From NCBI GenBank assembly GCA_964617455.1, contig CAZTYF010000002.1, forward strand, positions 1 to 64,000: DNA of 64,000 nt. Direction: 5' to 3'. The DNA is from Monoglobus sp964617455. Lineage in GTDB: Bacteria; Bacillota; Clostridia; Monoglobales; Monoglobaceae. Below, one piece after another: positions 52,864-63,110 of the stretch. The position numbers and the translations under genes were made by a program. Position 1 is the stretch's first letter. Every line of letters starts with the position of its first letter. The notes beneath the pieces were generated by a model. The model was not told where the DNA came from. It ran no database searches and was given only the letters and a program-made list of their open reading frames with translations.

Positions 52864-53799
52864 TCATCGTTGTTTTTTGCCCTTGCTCCGAACGGGAGAC
52901 GGACCGAGATTTTCTTTTTTATTTTCAAAATACGGGTTCACATGAACCATACAGTGCTTGACTTTGGGGAAGTTTTGCTCTATGGCACTGTGGACATCCT
53001 CCGCAATGGCATGAGCTTTCACCAAGGTGATGTTTCCGTCGGCGGAAATTTCCACATCCACATAGATTTTGGAGCCGAACATCCTTGTCATCAAAAGGTC
53101 CAAGCTTATCACTCCCTCGCGGCTTTTGATAACCTCCGCCATCTTCCCCTCGGTTTCCTCGTCGCAGGATTTGTCAACCATTTTGTCAAGGGCTTCCTTG
53201 CAAATGTCATAGGCGGCCTTAATGATAAACAGGCAGATAATTACGCTGGCAATGGGGTCGCAGACGGGGAATCCCAAACGTGCCCCCAAAATTCCCGCAA
53301 AGGCACCTATCGATGACAGGGCATCGCTCCGATGGTGCCAAGCATCGGCCATAAGGGCAGTGGAATCCGTTTTTTTGGCATAGTATCGGGTGTACCAAAA
53401 CATGGCCTCCTTCACAATGATAGAGAGCACCGCCGCTCCCAAGGCCAACATCCCGGGCGCCTGCATCTGTTCATGGGCGGCTCCGATGATGTTTTTGATG
53501 CCGTCGTAGCCTATTCCCAAGCCCGTCACAAACAGCACGGCGGAGAGCACCACGGCCGCAATGCATTCCATTCGTTCATGACCGTAGGGGTGGTCATGGT
53601 CGGCCTTTTTGGCCGCCGCCCCCGCTCCGATCATAACGATTACGGTGCTGAACACATCGGAGGCGGAATGTATGGCATCGCTGACCATGGCCCCGGAGTT
53701 TGCCACAAATCCGGCCACTAATTTCGCAGCCGACAGCAACAGGTTAACAACGATGGTGATGTTGGACACCCGCATAATTACCTTTTTTGAATTATCCAT
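52864..53799 (-). CDS. Cation diffusion facilitator family transporter
   Basis: This 311-residue metal exporter has six membrane helices and the metal-binding motifs AIHSASDVFSTV (helix 2) and DAWHHRSDALSS (helix 5). A His-rich loop (DHDHPYGHERME) and a C-terminal cytoplasmic domain (about 205-300, ending KVKHCMVHVNPY) complete it. The usual substrates are Zn, Fe or Mn; the exact metal is not evident. It lies just downstream of rpoD on the same strand. Confidence 0.92.
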   Translation of the reverse strand: MDNSKKVIMRVSNITIVVNLLLSAAKLVAGFVANSGAMVSDAIHSASDVFSTVIVMIGAGAAAKKADHDHPYGHERMECIAAVVLSAVLFVTGLGIGYDGIKNIIGAAHEQMQAPGMLALGAAVLSIIVKEAMFWYTRYYAKKTDSTALMADAWHHRSDALSSIGAFAGILGARLGFPVCDPIASVIICLFIIKAAYDICKEALDKMVDKSCDEETEGKMAEVIKSREGVISLDLLMTRMFGSKIYVDVEISADGNITLVKAHAIAEDVHSAIEQNFPKVKHCMVHVNPYFENKKENLGPSPVRSKGKKQR

Positions 53800-53810
53800 A
53801 AAAACTTACT

Positions 53811-54953
53811 CTATTCCAAATAATCCTTCAGTTTTTTGCTGCGGCTGGGATGGCGAAGTTTTCTCAAAGCTTTGGCCTCAATTTGGCGGATACGCTCACG
53901 GGTTACATTGAATTCCTTTCCCACTTCCTCAAGGGTTCGTGCTCTTCCGTCATCCAAACCGAAACGGAGGCGAAGGACTTTTTCCTCCCGAGGTGTCAGA
54001 GTGCTGAGAACCTCAACCAATTGCTCCTTGAGCAGTGCAAAGGTGGCCGCCTCGGAGGGTGCGGGAGCATCGTCATCACGGATAAAGTCGCCCAAATGAC
54101 TGTCCTCTTCCTCGCCTATGGGGGTTTCAAGGGATACGGGCTCTTGGGCGATTTTCAGAATTTCACCCACTTTGTCAACAGGCATATTGAGCTCTTTTGC
54201 AACCTCCTCGGGCAGAGGGTCTCTTCCCAATTCCTGAACCAACTGTCGGGAAACACGAACAAGCTTGTTGATGGTCTCCACCATATGAACCGGGATTCTG
54301 ATGGTCCTTGCCTGGTCGGCAATGGCTCTGGTGATGGCCTGTCTTATCCACCAGGTGGCATAGGTGGAGAACTTATATCCCTTGGTGTAGTCGAATTTTT
54401 CAACTGCCTTGATGAGGCCCAAATTGCCCTCTTGAATCAAATCCAGGAACATCATACCTCTGCCCACATAGCGTTTTGCAATGCTGACAACAAGCCTGAG
54501 ATTTGCCTCTGCCAATTGGCGCTTTGCGTAGACATCTCCCTCGCTCATTCTTTTGGCCAATTCCGCCTCTTCCTCTCCGGTGAGCAGCTTGACCTTGCCT
54601 ATCTCTTTCAGATACATCCGCACCGGGTCGTCTATACTGATGCCGTCGGGAACGGACATATCATCCAATTCCTCTTCCGTCACCGTGTCCGCCTCATCGA
54701 CAACGGGTTCCGGGTCGATGCTTGCAACGATTTCAATGCCATGCTTTTCAAGGACTTCATAGATGCGGTCCATTTGGTCCGCCTCAAGCTCCAACTCTTC
54801 CAATTTGTCGGCTACGGTTTTGTATTCCAACATACCTACCTTTTTGCCCTCGTCCAAAAGACCTTGGATAATCTGAGCCTTCTTTTTCGCAGCGTTGATG
54901 TCGGTGGATTTGTTTTCCGAGGTTTTGTTCGTGTCTTCGTTTTTGTTACTCAT
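53811..54953 (-). CDS. rpoD: Primary RNA polymerase sigma factor (SigA/RpoD)
   Basis: This 380-residue sigma factor has region 1.2/2 (DPVRMYLKEIGKVKLLTGEEE and GNLGLIKAVEKFDYTKGYKFS), region 2.4 (TYATWWIRQAITRAIADQ), region 3 and region 4 (EEVGKEFNVTRERIRQIEAK). The acidic N-terminal segment is compatible with region 1.1. It lies 66 bases downstream of dnaG on the minus strand, the usual dnaG-rpoD order. Confidence 0.97.
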   Translation of the reverse strand: MSNKNEDTNKTSENKSTDINAAKKKAQIIQGLLDEGKKVGMLEYKTVADKLEELELEADQMDRIYEVLEKHGIEIVASIDPEPVVDEADTVTEEELDDMSVPDGISIDDPVRMYLKEIGKVKLLTGEEEAELAKRMSEGDVYAKRQLAEANLRLVVSIAKRYVGRGMMFLDLIQEGNLGLIKAVEKFDYTKGYKFSTYATWWIRQAITRAIADQARTIRIPVHMVETINKLVRVSRQLVQELGRDPLPEEVAKELNMPVDKVGEILKIAQEPVSLETPIGEEEDSHLGDFIRDDDAPAPSEAATFALLKEQLVEVLSTLTPREEKVLRLRFGLDDGRARTLEEVGKEFNVTRERIRQIEAKALRKLRHPSRSKKLKDYLE

Positions 54954-55019
54954 ATTCCTGCGCCCCCTGTCTTATATTTTTCGGTTTGTTGTTTCAAAAT
55001 TGTCGGACTTGAATTGTTC

Positions 55020-56801
55020 CTACCTGGTCATCCTCCTTTTCTTGTTTTCAAAAACAGCCATCAATTGGTCGGCGTTGTCGGCGTTTGCGATTTGACGATC
55101 CTCCTTGGCCCGAATCAAAATTTCAATGGGGTGTTCCGAAGCCAAAAGCTTGTCTTTTGTGGCTTTGTCGTTTATGAATATTTCGGACACCGTTCCCGCA
55201 TCCTCCGGAGGACATCTGCTTATTATATCGGATATTTCGGGCATGGGCCCCGCTTCGCCGAGACCTATGAGCAATTCCGCCAATCGTTTGTGGGCCGGGT
55301 CGGTTGTGAAGTCATCGGAGGTTATTCCGCTCTCCGTAACTTTTTTCACCACCTGCCTGTCACACATAAGACCCAGCAAAAACCGCTCTGCCCGATAGAG
55401 CCCGTATTCGTTTCTCCGTCGGACTTCGGGATTCGGCAAAGTCCTTCGAACCTGTTCAAATTCCTGCCTGCGCCTGTCCGCTTGGGCATTCTTGACTTCC
55501 GCATCGGATATGTTGGACATAACGGCGGACGGACTTATTTTAAGTTCCTCCGCCAATCGACTCACATAAATGTCTCTCAAGGCAAGGTTATTGACCTTGG
55601 CCAAAACCTCCGAAACTTCCCGAATAAAGTCAACTTTGTCATCCACATCGTTCAGATTATATTTTTCACGGATTTTATTGATTTTATAGTCAATCAAGGG
55701 CACGGATTTTTCGATCAGAACCGAGAACATATCGGGCCCTTTTTTCTTGATGAACTCATCCGGGTCCTTTCCGTCGGTGACGGTCAGCACTCGAACCTTG
55801 ACCCCTTCATCCGAGAGGATATCGCCGGCTCTCAAGGTCGCCTTCACTCCCGCCTCATCGTTGTCATAGCAGAGAACCGCCCGAGGCGAATACCGCTTAA
55901 TGAGCCGAGCCTGTTCCGAGGTGAACGCGGTGCCCAAAGATGCCACCGCATTTTCGAAGCCTCCCTGGTGGAGGGCCACCACATCCATATATCCCTCCAT
56001 CAAAAGCAGGCGGCCGGATTTGTCGTTTTTGGCAATATTCAAGCCGAACAGATTTTCCTTCTTTTTGAAAATGAGGGTTTCGGGTGTGTTCCAATATTTG
56101 GGAGCATCGGTGCCATCTTTTATAATTCTGCCTCCGAAGCCTATAACTCTGCCTCGGACATCGATAATCGGGAATATGATCCTGCCGTCATAGAAAGCGT
56201 CATAGTATGTGCCATCCTGCCTTTGCTTAATGAGGCCCGCATCCAGCATATCGGCGTCGGACCATCCTTCTCCTTTCAGGTGACTATAGAGGGTTGCACG
56301 GCCCGACGGGGCATAGCCTATGCCAAATTTTTCAACGGTGGAAGCTTGGATTTGTCTTTCTTTGAGATATTCGGAGCCGGGTCTGCCTTCGGGTTTTGAA
56401 AGAATGTCATGATAGAACCGAGCCGCCGCCCCATTGACTCGGTACAGTTTCTCCTTCTTTTGGGACACCGCCAACTGCTTTTGCTTGTCCCTCGGGTTCC
56501 GTTTTTCGGGCATTTCCAAATGAACCCGCTCCGCCAAATATTTCACTGCGTCCATAAAATCCAAATTCAAGGCGGCCTCCACAAACTGTATCACGCTGCC
56601 TCCCGCACCGCAGCCGAAACAGTGAAAAATCTGCTTGTCTCGGGACACGGACAGAGAGGGAGATTTTTTGTCGTTGTGAAGAGGACACAGGCCCATCATA
56701 TTGTCCCCGCTCCCTCTTAGGGTGGTGAACATGGATATAACCTCGACAATATCGTTCCTCATTACCACTTCGTCCAGAAAATTTTGAAAATCGCTATCCA
56801 A
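55020..56801 (-). CDS. dnaG: DNA primase
   Basis: This 593-residue primase makes RNA primers for replication. The N-terminal CHC2 zinc domain has CPLHNDKKSPSLSV and IFHCFGCGAGG. The TOPRIM core contains LLLMEGYMDVVAL and AVLCYDNDEAG. The C-terminal helicase-binding region has helical character. TTG 56801 is preferred because GGAGG is eight bases upstream; a GTG three codons earlier overlaps that site. dgt lies upstream and rpoD downstream. Confidence 0.96.
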   Translation of the reverse strand: MDSDFQNFLDEVVMRNDIVEVISMFTTLRGSGDNMMGLCPLHNDKKSPSLSVSRDKQIFHCFGCGAGGSVIQFVEAALNLDFMDAVKYLAERVHLEMPEKRNPRDKQKQLAVSQKKEKLYRVNGAAARFYHDILSKPEGRPGSEYLKERQIQASTVEKFGIGYAPSGRATLYSHLKGEGWSDADMLDAGLIKQRQDGTYYDAFYDGRIIFPIIDVRGRVIGFGGRIIKDGTDAPKYWNTPETLIFKKKENLFGLNIAKNDKSGRLLLMEGYMDVVALHQGGFENAVASLGTAFTSEQARLIKRYSPRAVLCYDNDEAGVKATLRAGDILSDEGVKVRVLTVTDGKDPDEFIKKKGPDMFSVLIEKSVPLIDYKINKIREKYNLNDVDDKVDFIREVSEVLAKVNNLALRDIYVSRLAEELKISPSAVMSNISDAEVKNAQADRRRQEFEQVRRTLPNPEVRRRNEYGLYRAERFLLGLMCDRQVVKKVTESGITSDDFTTDPAHKRLAELLIGLGEAGPMPEISDIISRCPPEDAGTVSEIFINDKATKDKLLASEHPIEILIRAKEDRQIANADNADQLMAVFENKKRRMTR

Positions 56802-56831
56802 ATGAGGCACCTCCTTTCGATGTACAGATGT

Positions 56832-57872
56832 CTATTTGACCCAAAATTTGGGTACAAAGAGTTCTTCGTATCGGGCTACCGCAAGAGGGTCGCTGAGACT
56901 CGCTATATAGTCCGCCACGATGATGTGTTTGTCATCCGTTTGACTGTTTTCTCGAATTTCTTTCGGTATCAGATCCAAATCTCTCAAAAGCCTTTCATAG
57001 AGGCTTTCTATAATATGCTTGGCTTTTTCTTCCTCGGCCGCAATTACCGATTCGGGATTGGTATAGACCCGGTCGAACAAAAACCGGCGAAGGCCCATCA
57101 TAGCCTCGCAAACCGAGGGCTCCATGGCAATATCCTCCGGGGAATTGTTTTCGGAATTGTCGGGCGGGGCATCGGTGCCTGCGCTTTCGCTTATTACCGC
57201 CTTTATCATCGTATCTATCCTCACCGAGGGACGCTCCCCCAAAACCTTCGTAAACTCCTTCGGTATGTCGTCATCTTTAAGCAAGCCTCCCCGAACCGCA
57301 TCGTCAAGGTCATGGTTCACATAAGCTATCCTGTCGGATAAGGCCACCACTCTGCCTTCCAAAGTTTTCGGTTTTCGGTTTCCGGTATGATTCACTATTC
57401 CGTCTCGAACTTCATAGGTCAAATTGAGGCCTTTGCCCCCTTCCAAAACATCCACAACCCGAAGGCTCTGCTCATTGTGCCTGAAGCCTCCCGGGCAAAC
57501 GTCGTCGAGGACTTTCTCGCCCATGTGGCCAAAGGGAGTGTGCCCCAAGTCGTGGCCCAAGGCGACAGCCTCCGTCAAATCTTCGTTTAGGCAAAGGGAC
57601 CGCGAAATGGTCCGAGCTATTTGCGCCACTTCCAAAGTATGGGTCAGGCGGGTTCTGTAGTGGTCATCCCGAGGCGACAGAAAAACCTGGGTCTTGTGTT
57701 TTAGACGCCTGAAGGAATTTGAATGGATAATTCTGTCCCTGTCTCGCTGAAAGCAGGTACGAAGCTCGCAGGGCTCCTCATTTTTGCGTCTGCCCTCGGA
57801 GTCCGCACTGCACACCGCTTGTTTTGACAAATACTCCCGCTCTCTTTTTTCAAGCATCTCTCTGACGTCCAT
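56832..57872 (-). CDS. dgt: dGTPase-like HD-domain phosphohydrolase
   Basis: This 346-residue HD enzyme has the phosphohydrolase signatures FRRLKHKTQVFL, RLTHTLEVAQIARTI and GHDLGHTPFGHMGE. Members hydrolyse dNTPs, often dGTP, to nucleosides and triphosphate. TAGGAGTG precedes ATG 57872. It is 30 bases upstream of dnaG in the same direction, a common Clostridia arrangement. Substrate is inferred from family. Confidence 0.92.
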   Translation of the reverse strand: MDVREMLEKREREYLSKQAVCSADSEGRRKNEEPCELRTCFQRDRDRIIHSNSFRRLKHKTQVFLSPRDDHYRTRLTHTLEVAQIARTISRSLCLNEDLTEAVALGHDLGHTPFGHMGEKVLDDVCPGGFRHNEQSLRVVDVLEGGKGLNLTYEVRDGIVNHTGNRKPKTLEGRVVALSDRIAYVNHDLDDAVRGGLLKDDDIPKEFTKVLGERPSVRIDTMIKAVISESAGTDAPPDNSENNSPEDIAMEPSVCEAMMGLRRFLFDRVYTNPESVIAAEEEKAKHIIESLYERLLRDLDLIPKEIRENSQTDDKHIIVADYIASLSDPLAVARYEELFVPKFWVK

Positions 57873-57931
57873 AAAATCACTCCTACAGTATTTATTAAAC
57901 AGAAAAAACGTTTTTCCTTTTATTTAATCCG

Positions 57932-57960
57932 TTGACAAATCCCCATATTTATTTTATTAT
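57932..57960 (+). promoter_or_regulatory. trmK promoter
   Basis: TTGACA (57932-57937) and TATTAT (57955-57960) with a 17-bp spacer, about 40 bases before trmK. Confidence 0.7.
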
Positions 57961-57998
57961 ATATTCAAAAGAAGCCCCAAAGGAAAAGGAAGAGGATT

Positions 57999-58730
57999 AT
58001 GAAAAAACTTCCGCCTCGCTTGGAAAAAATAGCAAGCCTCGTGACCGAGTCGGAGATTGTTGCCGACATCGGCACCGACCACGGCTGCTTGCCCGCCGCT
58101 TTGATTGAGAGAGGGATTGTGAAAAAAGTCATTGCATCGGACATTGCACCGGGACCTCTCAAAAGGGCGGAAGAGACTCTCCTCCGCCGGGGAGTGACGG
58201 ATAATATCGAACTCAGGTTGGGATTCGGCCTTGATACCGTCAGAGAGAGCGACGGAGTCGACACGATAATCATAGCCGGGATGGGCGGAGAAACCATAGC
58301 AGGCATTTTGGAGCATTCGCCGAAAATCGTTGGCAGTGCGAAATTGATTATCACCCAGCCTATGTCGGCCCTTGAGGAGTTTCGCACCTATATATACGGG
58401 GCGGGATATTCGGAAATTCGGGAGTATCTTGCCCTTGAAAAAGAGAAGATATACAATATTTTTGCAATGTCCCCGGTTAAAACCCGCCGGGAGTCTCTCT
58501 CGCCCATAGAAGCCCTTGCGGGACGAGATATCCTCAATACCCGACCGGAGCATTTTGACAAGTATATCCGAAAAATCATATCCTCCCAAAAGACGAAGGC
58601 TGCAAGTCTGAGTCGCTCATCGTCTCCGGAGGCCAAAGCAGAACTTGGGCGGACGAAAAAGCTTTTGAAGGCCCTTGAGATTGCATCGGAGGGGATTGAT
58701 TTCGAAAACCAAAGGGAGTCTTTGGGATAA
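57999..58730 (+). CDS. trmK: tRNA (adenine-N1) methyltransferase TrmK
   Basis: This 243-residue SAM-dependent methyltransferase of the TrmK/YqfN family has the SAM motif VADIGTDHGCLPAALIERG, then IIAGMGGETIAGIL and LIITQPMSALEEF. It methylates A22 in tRNAs. AAAGGAAGAGG precedes ATG 57999. It is divergent from dgt-dnaG-rpoD here; in many Firmicutes it follows rpoD on the same strand. The Nif3-like gene follows. Confidence 0.92.
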   Translation: MKKLPPRLEKIASLVTESEIVADIGTDHGCLPAALIERGIVKKVIASDIAPGPLKRAEETLLRRGVTDNIELRLGFGLDTVRESDGVDTIIIAGMGGETIAGILEHSPKIVGSAKLIITQPMSALEEFRTYIYGAGYSEIREYLALEKEKIYNIFAMSPVKTRRESLSPIEALAGRDILNTRPEHFDKYIRKIISSQKTKAASLSRSSSPEAKAELGRTKKLLKALEIASEGIDFENQRESLG

Positions 58731-58787
58731 TATATATTCAATACTCATAGCCTGCAAATAAAAAGTCAATCAACAGGAGGGATTTTT

Positions 58788-59588
58788 ATGTCCGTTACGG
58801 TAAAACAAATAGCGGAGTGTATCGAAAGGCTTGCCCCGCGGGAGTTGGCGGAGCCCTGGGACAATGTGGGACTTATGGTGGGGGATTTTGATAAAAGAGT
58901 CGGATCCGTCTATATTGCCCTTGACGGCACCAGCCGCAACATTCGGGAGGCCATATCCCGCAGGGCGGATATGATAGTGACCCATCACCCCCTGATTTTC
59001 ACTTCCGTCAATCGGGTGGTCGAGCAGGATGTGACAGGCAGTGCAATCATCAATCTTATAAAAAATGGCATTGCCCTCTACAGTGCCCATACCAATTTCG
59101 ATGCGGCAAAGGGCGGTATGAACGACATCCTTTGCGAAAAACTCGACATAATCGACACCCGAAGTTATTACGATTCCGAGTGTGTTGACGGGGCGGGCAA
59201 ACCCCTCGAAAACATCGGAAGAGTGGGCCGTCTGGACAATCCGACGGAACTTGCGGACTATGCCTACTATGTGAAAAATGTTCTCGGCTGCGCCGCCATA
59301 AGCTACACCGGTGACCCTACCGAAGTGGTGACCACCGCCGCCGTGTGCAGCGGCAGCGGAGGGGATTTGCTCTATTGCGCCTACAATGCGGGAGCGGATG
59401 TTTATATCACCTCGGAAATCAAACATCACGAGGCGCAGCTTGCCCTGGAATTGGGAATTAACCTGATTGATGCGGGGCATTTTGAGACGGAAAATATCAT
59501 CTGCGACTTTATGGCAGACTACTTGGGAGAGGCCTTTCCGGAATTGGAAATATTCAAGTCAACCGCCACTCCATACAAAACAAGATAA
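58788..59588 (+). CDS. Nif3-like dinuclear metal-binding protein (YqfO family)
   Basis: This 266-residue Nif3/YqfO-type protein has LAEPWDNVGLMVGD near the start and MIVTHHPLIF with the metal-binding His pair. The C-terminal part has YITSEIKHHEAQLALELGINLIDAGHFETEN. The function of the family is still unclear; proteins form hexamers with two metal ions per site. It is co-directional with trmK, as in many Firmicutes. Confidence 0.93.
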   Translation: MSVTVKQIAECIERLAPRELAEPWDNVGLMVGDFDKRVGSVYIALDGTSRNIREAISRRADMIVTHHPLIFTSVNRVVEQDVTGSAIINLIKNGIALYSAHTNFDAAKGGMNDILCEKLDIIDTRSYYDSECVDGAGKPLENIGRVGRLDNPTELADYAYYVKNVLGCAAISYTGDPTEVVTTAAVCSGSGGDLLYCAYNAGADVYITSEIKHHEAQLALELGINLIDAGHFETENIICDFMADYLGEAFPELEIFKSTATPYKTR

Positions 59589-59595
59589 ATCAAAA

Positions 59596-59629
59596 GCATG
59601 GCCCCCGTCGTAGCCATGCCTTATTTTTT
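59596..59629. terminator. Terminator between the Nif3-like and pectate lyase genes
   Basis: GCATGGC (59596-59602) and GCCATGC (59613-59619) are followed by CTTATTTTTT on plus. On minus the stem is followed by TTTTGATTT, so it may serve both convergent genes. Confidence 0.8.
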
Positions 59630-59644
59630 GAATTTATGCCGCCT

Positions 59645-62600
59645 CTATTTAACTTCCACGGAAGCGGAGAGGGGCTCGTTGTTTTCGCCCCAGAGATAGG
59701 CTTTTGCAGAGCAGCCTTCGGGTATGTCAAAATCGCTTATACCGAAGGTTGCATTCTCTCCCGCAGGGATATTACGGGTTTCGCATTTAGTCAAAACATC
59801 GTTTTTGTCATAGGCCGCTATGTACAAAACGGCGGCTGTTTCGGGTTTGCTGACGACGATTTTCCCGTCGGATACACCCAAGACAGGAGGGCCGCTCACT
59901 CCCACATTGTCAAGATACATTTCATATCCTCCCGCCCGTTGGAAGTGGAGCTGATTTACGGATACGCTTTTGTCGAAGTCAAATGCGGCTTCGAAAATCG
60001 GAGCCTCGGTAATGTAAGTCTCGGTTACGGAGTTGTATTCGCCGTAGGGCCTAAGGGAAAACGTCCCCGTCCCCGTGTCATAGTCAAGGCTCATTTCCGC
60101 TTTGTACCACTTGTCAAGCTCAAACTTGGCATCGGATACGGGTGTCTTGTCTTCGGGCCTCGATACCAAATTGCCTCCTTCCGCCAAATCATCATGATCC
60201 TCATAAAATCCCAAATCATGCTGGGCATAGTAGCTCTTGATTTTAACGGTTTCTCCGCTGCCGTCAATACCGTTTAGCATAAACCTCGCACCCGCTTGGC
60301 TGTTCACGTTTTCGCTTTCGTTGCTGCGGGTGAAAAAGTCGGCGGTTATATTCAAAACTCCGCGGTTTTGGGGAGCAAAGTTCCTTGTTGCCTCGCCCCA
60401 AAACAGTGCGGCCTCACCTATATTGCCGCCTGCCGGATTGCCTCTGTCGGAGAAATTAACGGGGCCGCTTCCTTCCGGGAAGTACCAATTGGCATTGTCA
60501 AACTTCGTATCATAAAAGGGAATTCCGTTGTCTTGGGGAGGCGCCACATCGGATGCTCCGTTCAATGACAATTTACTGAACTTGGCCGTTGAGAAATATT
60601 CCTTGGTTGAGACACCGTTTGCCGAGTCGGTGGCAAGGCCCACATACATCACATCGGGCAGGTTTTCGTATTCAACTGTCACGGCCTGGCGGTCGTTGTC
60701 GGTCCAATTCGTTCCCGTGTTGGACACGCTGAAAGTCAAGGTATTGCCCTGCCTTTGAATCCTCATATACTTGGGCATGCTTCTGCTGTGCTTATCGTCC
60801 GAATTGTCAATGCTTGCGCCGCTCCTGTCTTTGAAGTATATCTCTTGACTTGCGGTTTTGTCGGCCTTTCGGGTCAGGATTTTGGCGTTTTCCCCGTTTT
60901 TGGCCCAGCCGTCTCCAATCATGGCCATGGTATTGCCCGGTTCCAATCCCGACCGAACCATAAGTCCGCTGACCTGCTGATTCTCGAATTTGGGAATTTC
61001 CTCAACTCTGACCGTTGCGTCAAAATCGCCCGTCAACTGTTTATACATAAATCCGCAGCTGTCCGTTGAATCCGTCGTAAGGCGTCCCGAGCCGTAGATT
61101 GTATACACACCCTTGCTGTCCATGGAGGCGCCCCCCTTGCCCAAATATCCGCTGTATCCGCTCTCTCTGATTTCGGCAAAGGAATAGCTGCCGGGTGCGG
61201 CGGTGGCCTTCACATAGACAATGGAGGTGGTGCTCTGGGTTTTTTCTCCTCTTGTGTTTATGGCTCTGCAAGTCAGATAGTGGGTGCCGACGGGAAGCGA
61301 AATATTGTCATCTATCTCATTCCCCTCATATTCGGCTATCTTGGTGTTGCCGTCATAGAGCTCCGTTTTTGTGACCGCATTGCCCCCTTGAGCTATGGCG
61401 GTGGCCTTGTAATTCACGGTTTCTCCTTCGTTTATAACCGTCCATTCTCCGTTGTCGACAGGAAGACCGTCTATGGTATCGGAGGTTGCCGCGATAGCGG
61501 GAGATTGAACTATGATATTCGGATTTGTGGGAGGCGTTTTGCTCTGTTCCTCCGTCCACTCGTTGATATATTCTTCGATAACGGTGTAGCCGCTGTCCAA
61601 AATATCCGTCTCGGCCTTGCCGGTATATCCCTTTGAATCCAGCCACTGCTTCGGAATTTCGAACGTGCGTTTCTCGGATTCTACGGGGATTAGGCCTCCC
61701 ACCTCGCTTGCATTATTGATAACCCGGCCCGTGCCGTTTTTTACGTCGTTTACGATTCGGGCATCCACGGCGTCTCGCCTCGGCAGGGTTGCTCCCGCCG
61801 TTTTGAGAACATAATCATATACTTCCTCGGAAGATTTTTTGGCATATGCGAAATCGCCCATATCGATTTCGTTTTCGGAAAATTCCGCACCGCCGTAATT
61901 GTTTATAATATCACTCTTTTTGTAATCTTCAATCACGCCCAGGCTTTCCACATAGTTATCGGCAAAATAGAACTTTGACTTGGGTTCACCGTTTGCTCCG
62001 TTGTTATAGGGCCCCGTCACATCGAATACTCTTGTGCGAAGGTTGCGGCGGGTTGACGGCCCGTACTTATAGTAGTTCCCCACATAATTCACATTCGAAG
62101 GATTTGTCATCATGGTGCCGTCATCGCTTTTCCCCGAAGCATAGGGTTCGGCGCCGTAGGCTGAGTTGGTCTGACCCCAGTCGTATATGATGTTGTTGCT
62201 GACCTCGGTGGCCACAAGCTGTCTGTCAAGGCGGGGACTGCGGCTGTCGTGATGGGCCATCAGATTGTTCACATATGTGGCATAGGTGCCGCCCAAAATT
62301 CCGCCATAGCCATGGGCCCCTTTTTCATGGTTACTCATTCTGAGGCTCTCACTGCCGATGGTGTTTTGTATGGTCAGATGGTTGCCGACGGGTTCACCGG
62401 GTTTTGCATCTTGCGCCGCACCGGCATAGAGAGTCAAAAGCTCGTCCACGCACCAGGAGGCGCTTATATGGTCGAATATGACATTGGTGTTATAGCGGCC
62501 GCCTATTCCGTCGGGCTCGCCTCCGTTTTTGTCGGTGGGCCGAACTTTGAGATAGCGGATGATGATATTCTGCACGCCTTCATTTGTGATAACCGAGCCG

Positions 62601-62989
62601 CCGCTTACGGTTACGCCGTCCCCCGGAGCGGTTTGGCCCAATATGGTTATATTGTCTCGGTTTATCCCTATGTCTTTGGTTAACTCAATGGTGCCGCTCA
62701 CATCAAACACGACAATTCTGCCGGGTTTTGACACAGCATCCCGAAGGGTTCCTCTTCCCGAATCCCCAAGACTTGTCACATGATAGACCGAGGGTTTTCC
62801 TCCCTCACCGATAATTCCCCTGGCGCCGGGAGAGTACTTGCCTCCGCCCTCCGCACCCGGGAAGGCGAGAACGGTGTTTTCCGCCGCTCCGTCGACGGAA
62901 TCGGCAAAAACAAGGCCCTCGAAGGAGAACAAAACGCACATCAGCGCCGTTATCAAACATAAAGCTTTGATAAATCCGGTATTTTTCAT
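59645..62989 (-). CDS. Secreted multidomain pectate lyase
   Basis: This 1114-residue exported enzyme has a signal peptide (about 1-30), then a parallel beta-helix pectate lyase domain (about 40-420) with AFPGAEGGGKYSPGARG, VFDVSGTIEL, FDHISASWCVDE and SRSPRLDRQL-type motifs typical of family PL1-related lyases. An Ig-like segment (about 515-600), two lectin-like beta domains (about 605-820 and 830-1040) and a C-terminal small domain (1045-1114) follow, probably for carbohydrate binding. No SLH domain or sortase signal was seen, so it is likely released. ATG 62989 has GGGAGGA upstream. The AraC gene lies upstream in the same direction and probably controls it. Confidence 0.93.
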   Translation of the reverse strand: MKNTGFIKALCLITALMCVLFSFEGLVFADSVDGAAENTVLAFPGAEGGGKYSPGARGIIGEGGKPSVYHVTSLGDSGRGTLRDAVSKPGRIVVFDVSGTIELTKDIGINRDNITILGQTAPGDGVTVSGGSVITNEGVQNIIIRYLKVRPTDKNGGEPDGIGGRYNTNVIFDHISASWCVDELLTLYAGAAQDAKPGEPVGNHLTIQNTIGSESLRMSNHEKGAHGYGGILGGTYATYVNNLMAHHDSRSPRLDRQLVATEVSNNIIYDWGQTNSAYGAEPYASGKSDDGTMMTNPSNVNYVGNYYKYGPSTRRNLRTRVFDVTGPYNNGANGEPKSKFYFADNYVESLGVIEDYKKSDIINNYGGAEFSENEIDMGDFAYAKKSSEEVYDYVLKTAGATLPRRDAVDARIVNDVKNGTGRVINNASEVGGLIPVESEKRTFEIPKQWLDSKGYTGKAETDILDSGYTVIEEYINEWTEEQSKTPPTNPNIIVQSPAIAATSDTIDGLPVDNGEWTVINEGETVNYKATAIAQGGNAVTKTELYDGNTKIAEYEGNEIDDNISLPVGTHYLTCRAINTRGEKTQSTTSIVYVKATAAPGSYSFAEIRESGYSGYLGKGGASMDSKGVYTIYGSGRLTTDSTDSCGFMYKQLTGDFDATVRVEEIPKFENQQVSGLMVRSGLEPGNTMAMIGDGWAKNGENAKILTRKADKTASQEIYFKDRSGASIDNSDDKHSRSMPKYMRIQRQGNTLTFSVSNTGTNWTDNDRQAVTVEYENLPDVMYVGLATDSANGVSTKEYFSTAKFSKLSLNGASDVAPPQDNGIPFYDTKFDNANWYFPEGSGPVNFSDRGNPAGGNIGEAALFWGEATRNFAPQNRGVLNITADFFTRSNESENVNSQAGARFMLNGIDGSGETVKIKSYYAQHDLGFYEDHDDLAEGGNLVSRPEDKTPVSDAKFELDKWYKAEMSLDYDTGTGTFSLRPYGEYNSVTETYITEAPIFEAAFDFDKSVSVNQLHFQRAGGYEMYLDNVGVSGPPVLGVSDGKIVVSKPETAAVLYIAAYDKNDVLTKCETRNIPAGENATFGISDFDIPEGCSAKAYLWGENNEPLSASVEVK

Positions 62990-63110
62990 GGCAATTCCTC
63001 CCAAAAATGTATAGTTTAATAATATAACAAATCGGCTTGCTTCTCGGATTCGGTCTCAAAAGGATTTTTCGGTTGTTCCGGCCTCCGGGACCGTTTATGA
63101 ATTCGAGGCC

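Noticed and set aside
53850..56399. 849-residue plus-strand ORF opposite rpoD and dnaG
   Set aside because: It spans two strongly recognised genes on the other strand and has no family signatures; it reflects codon bias of the antisense strand.
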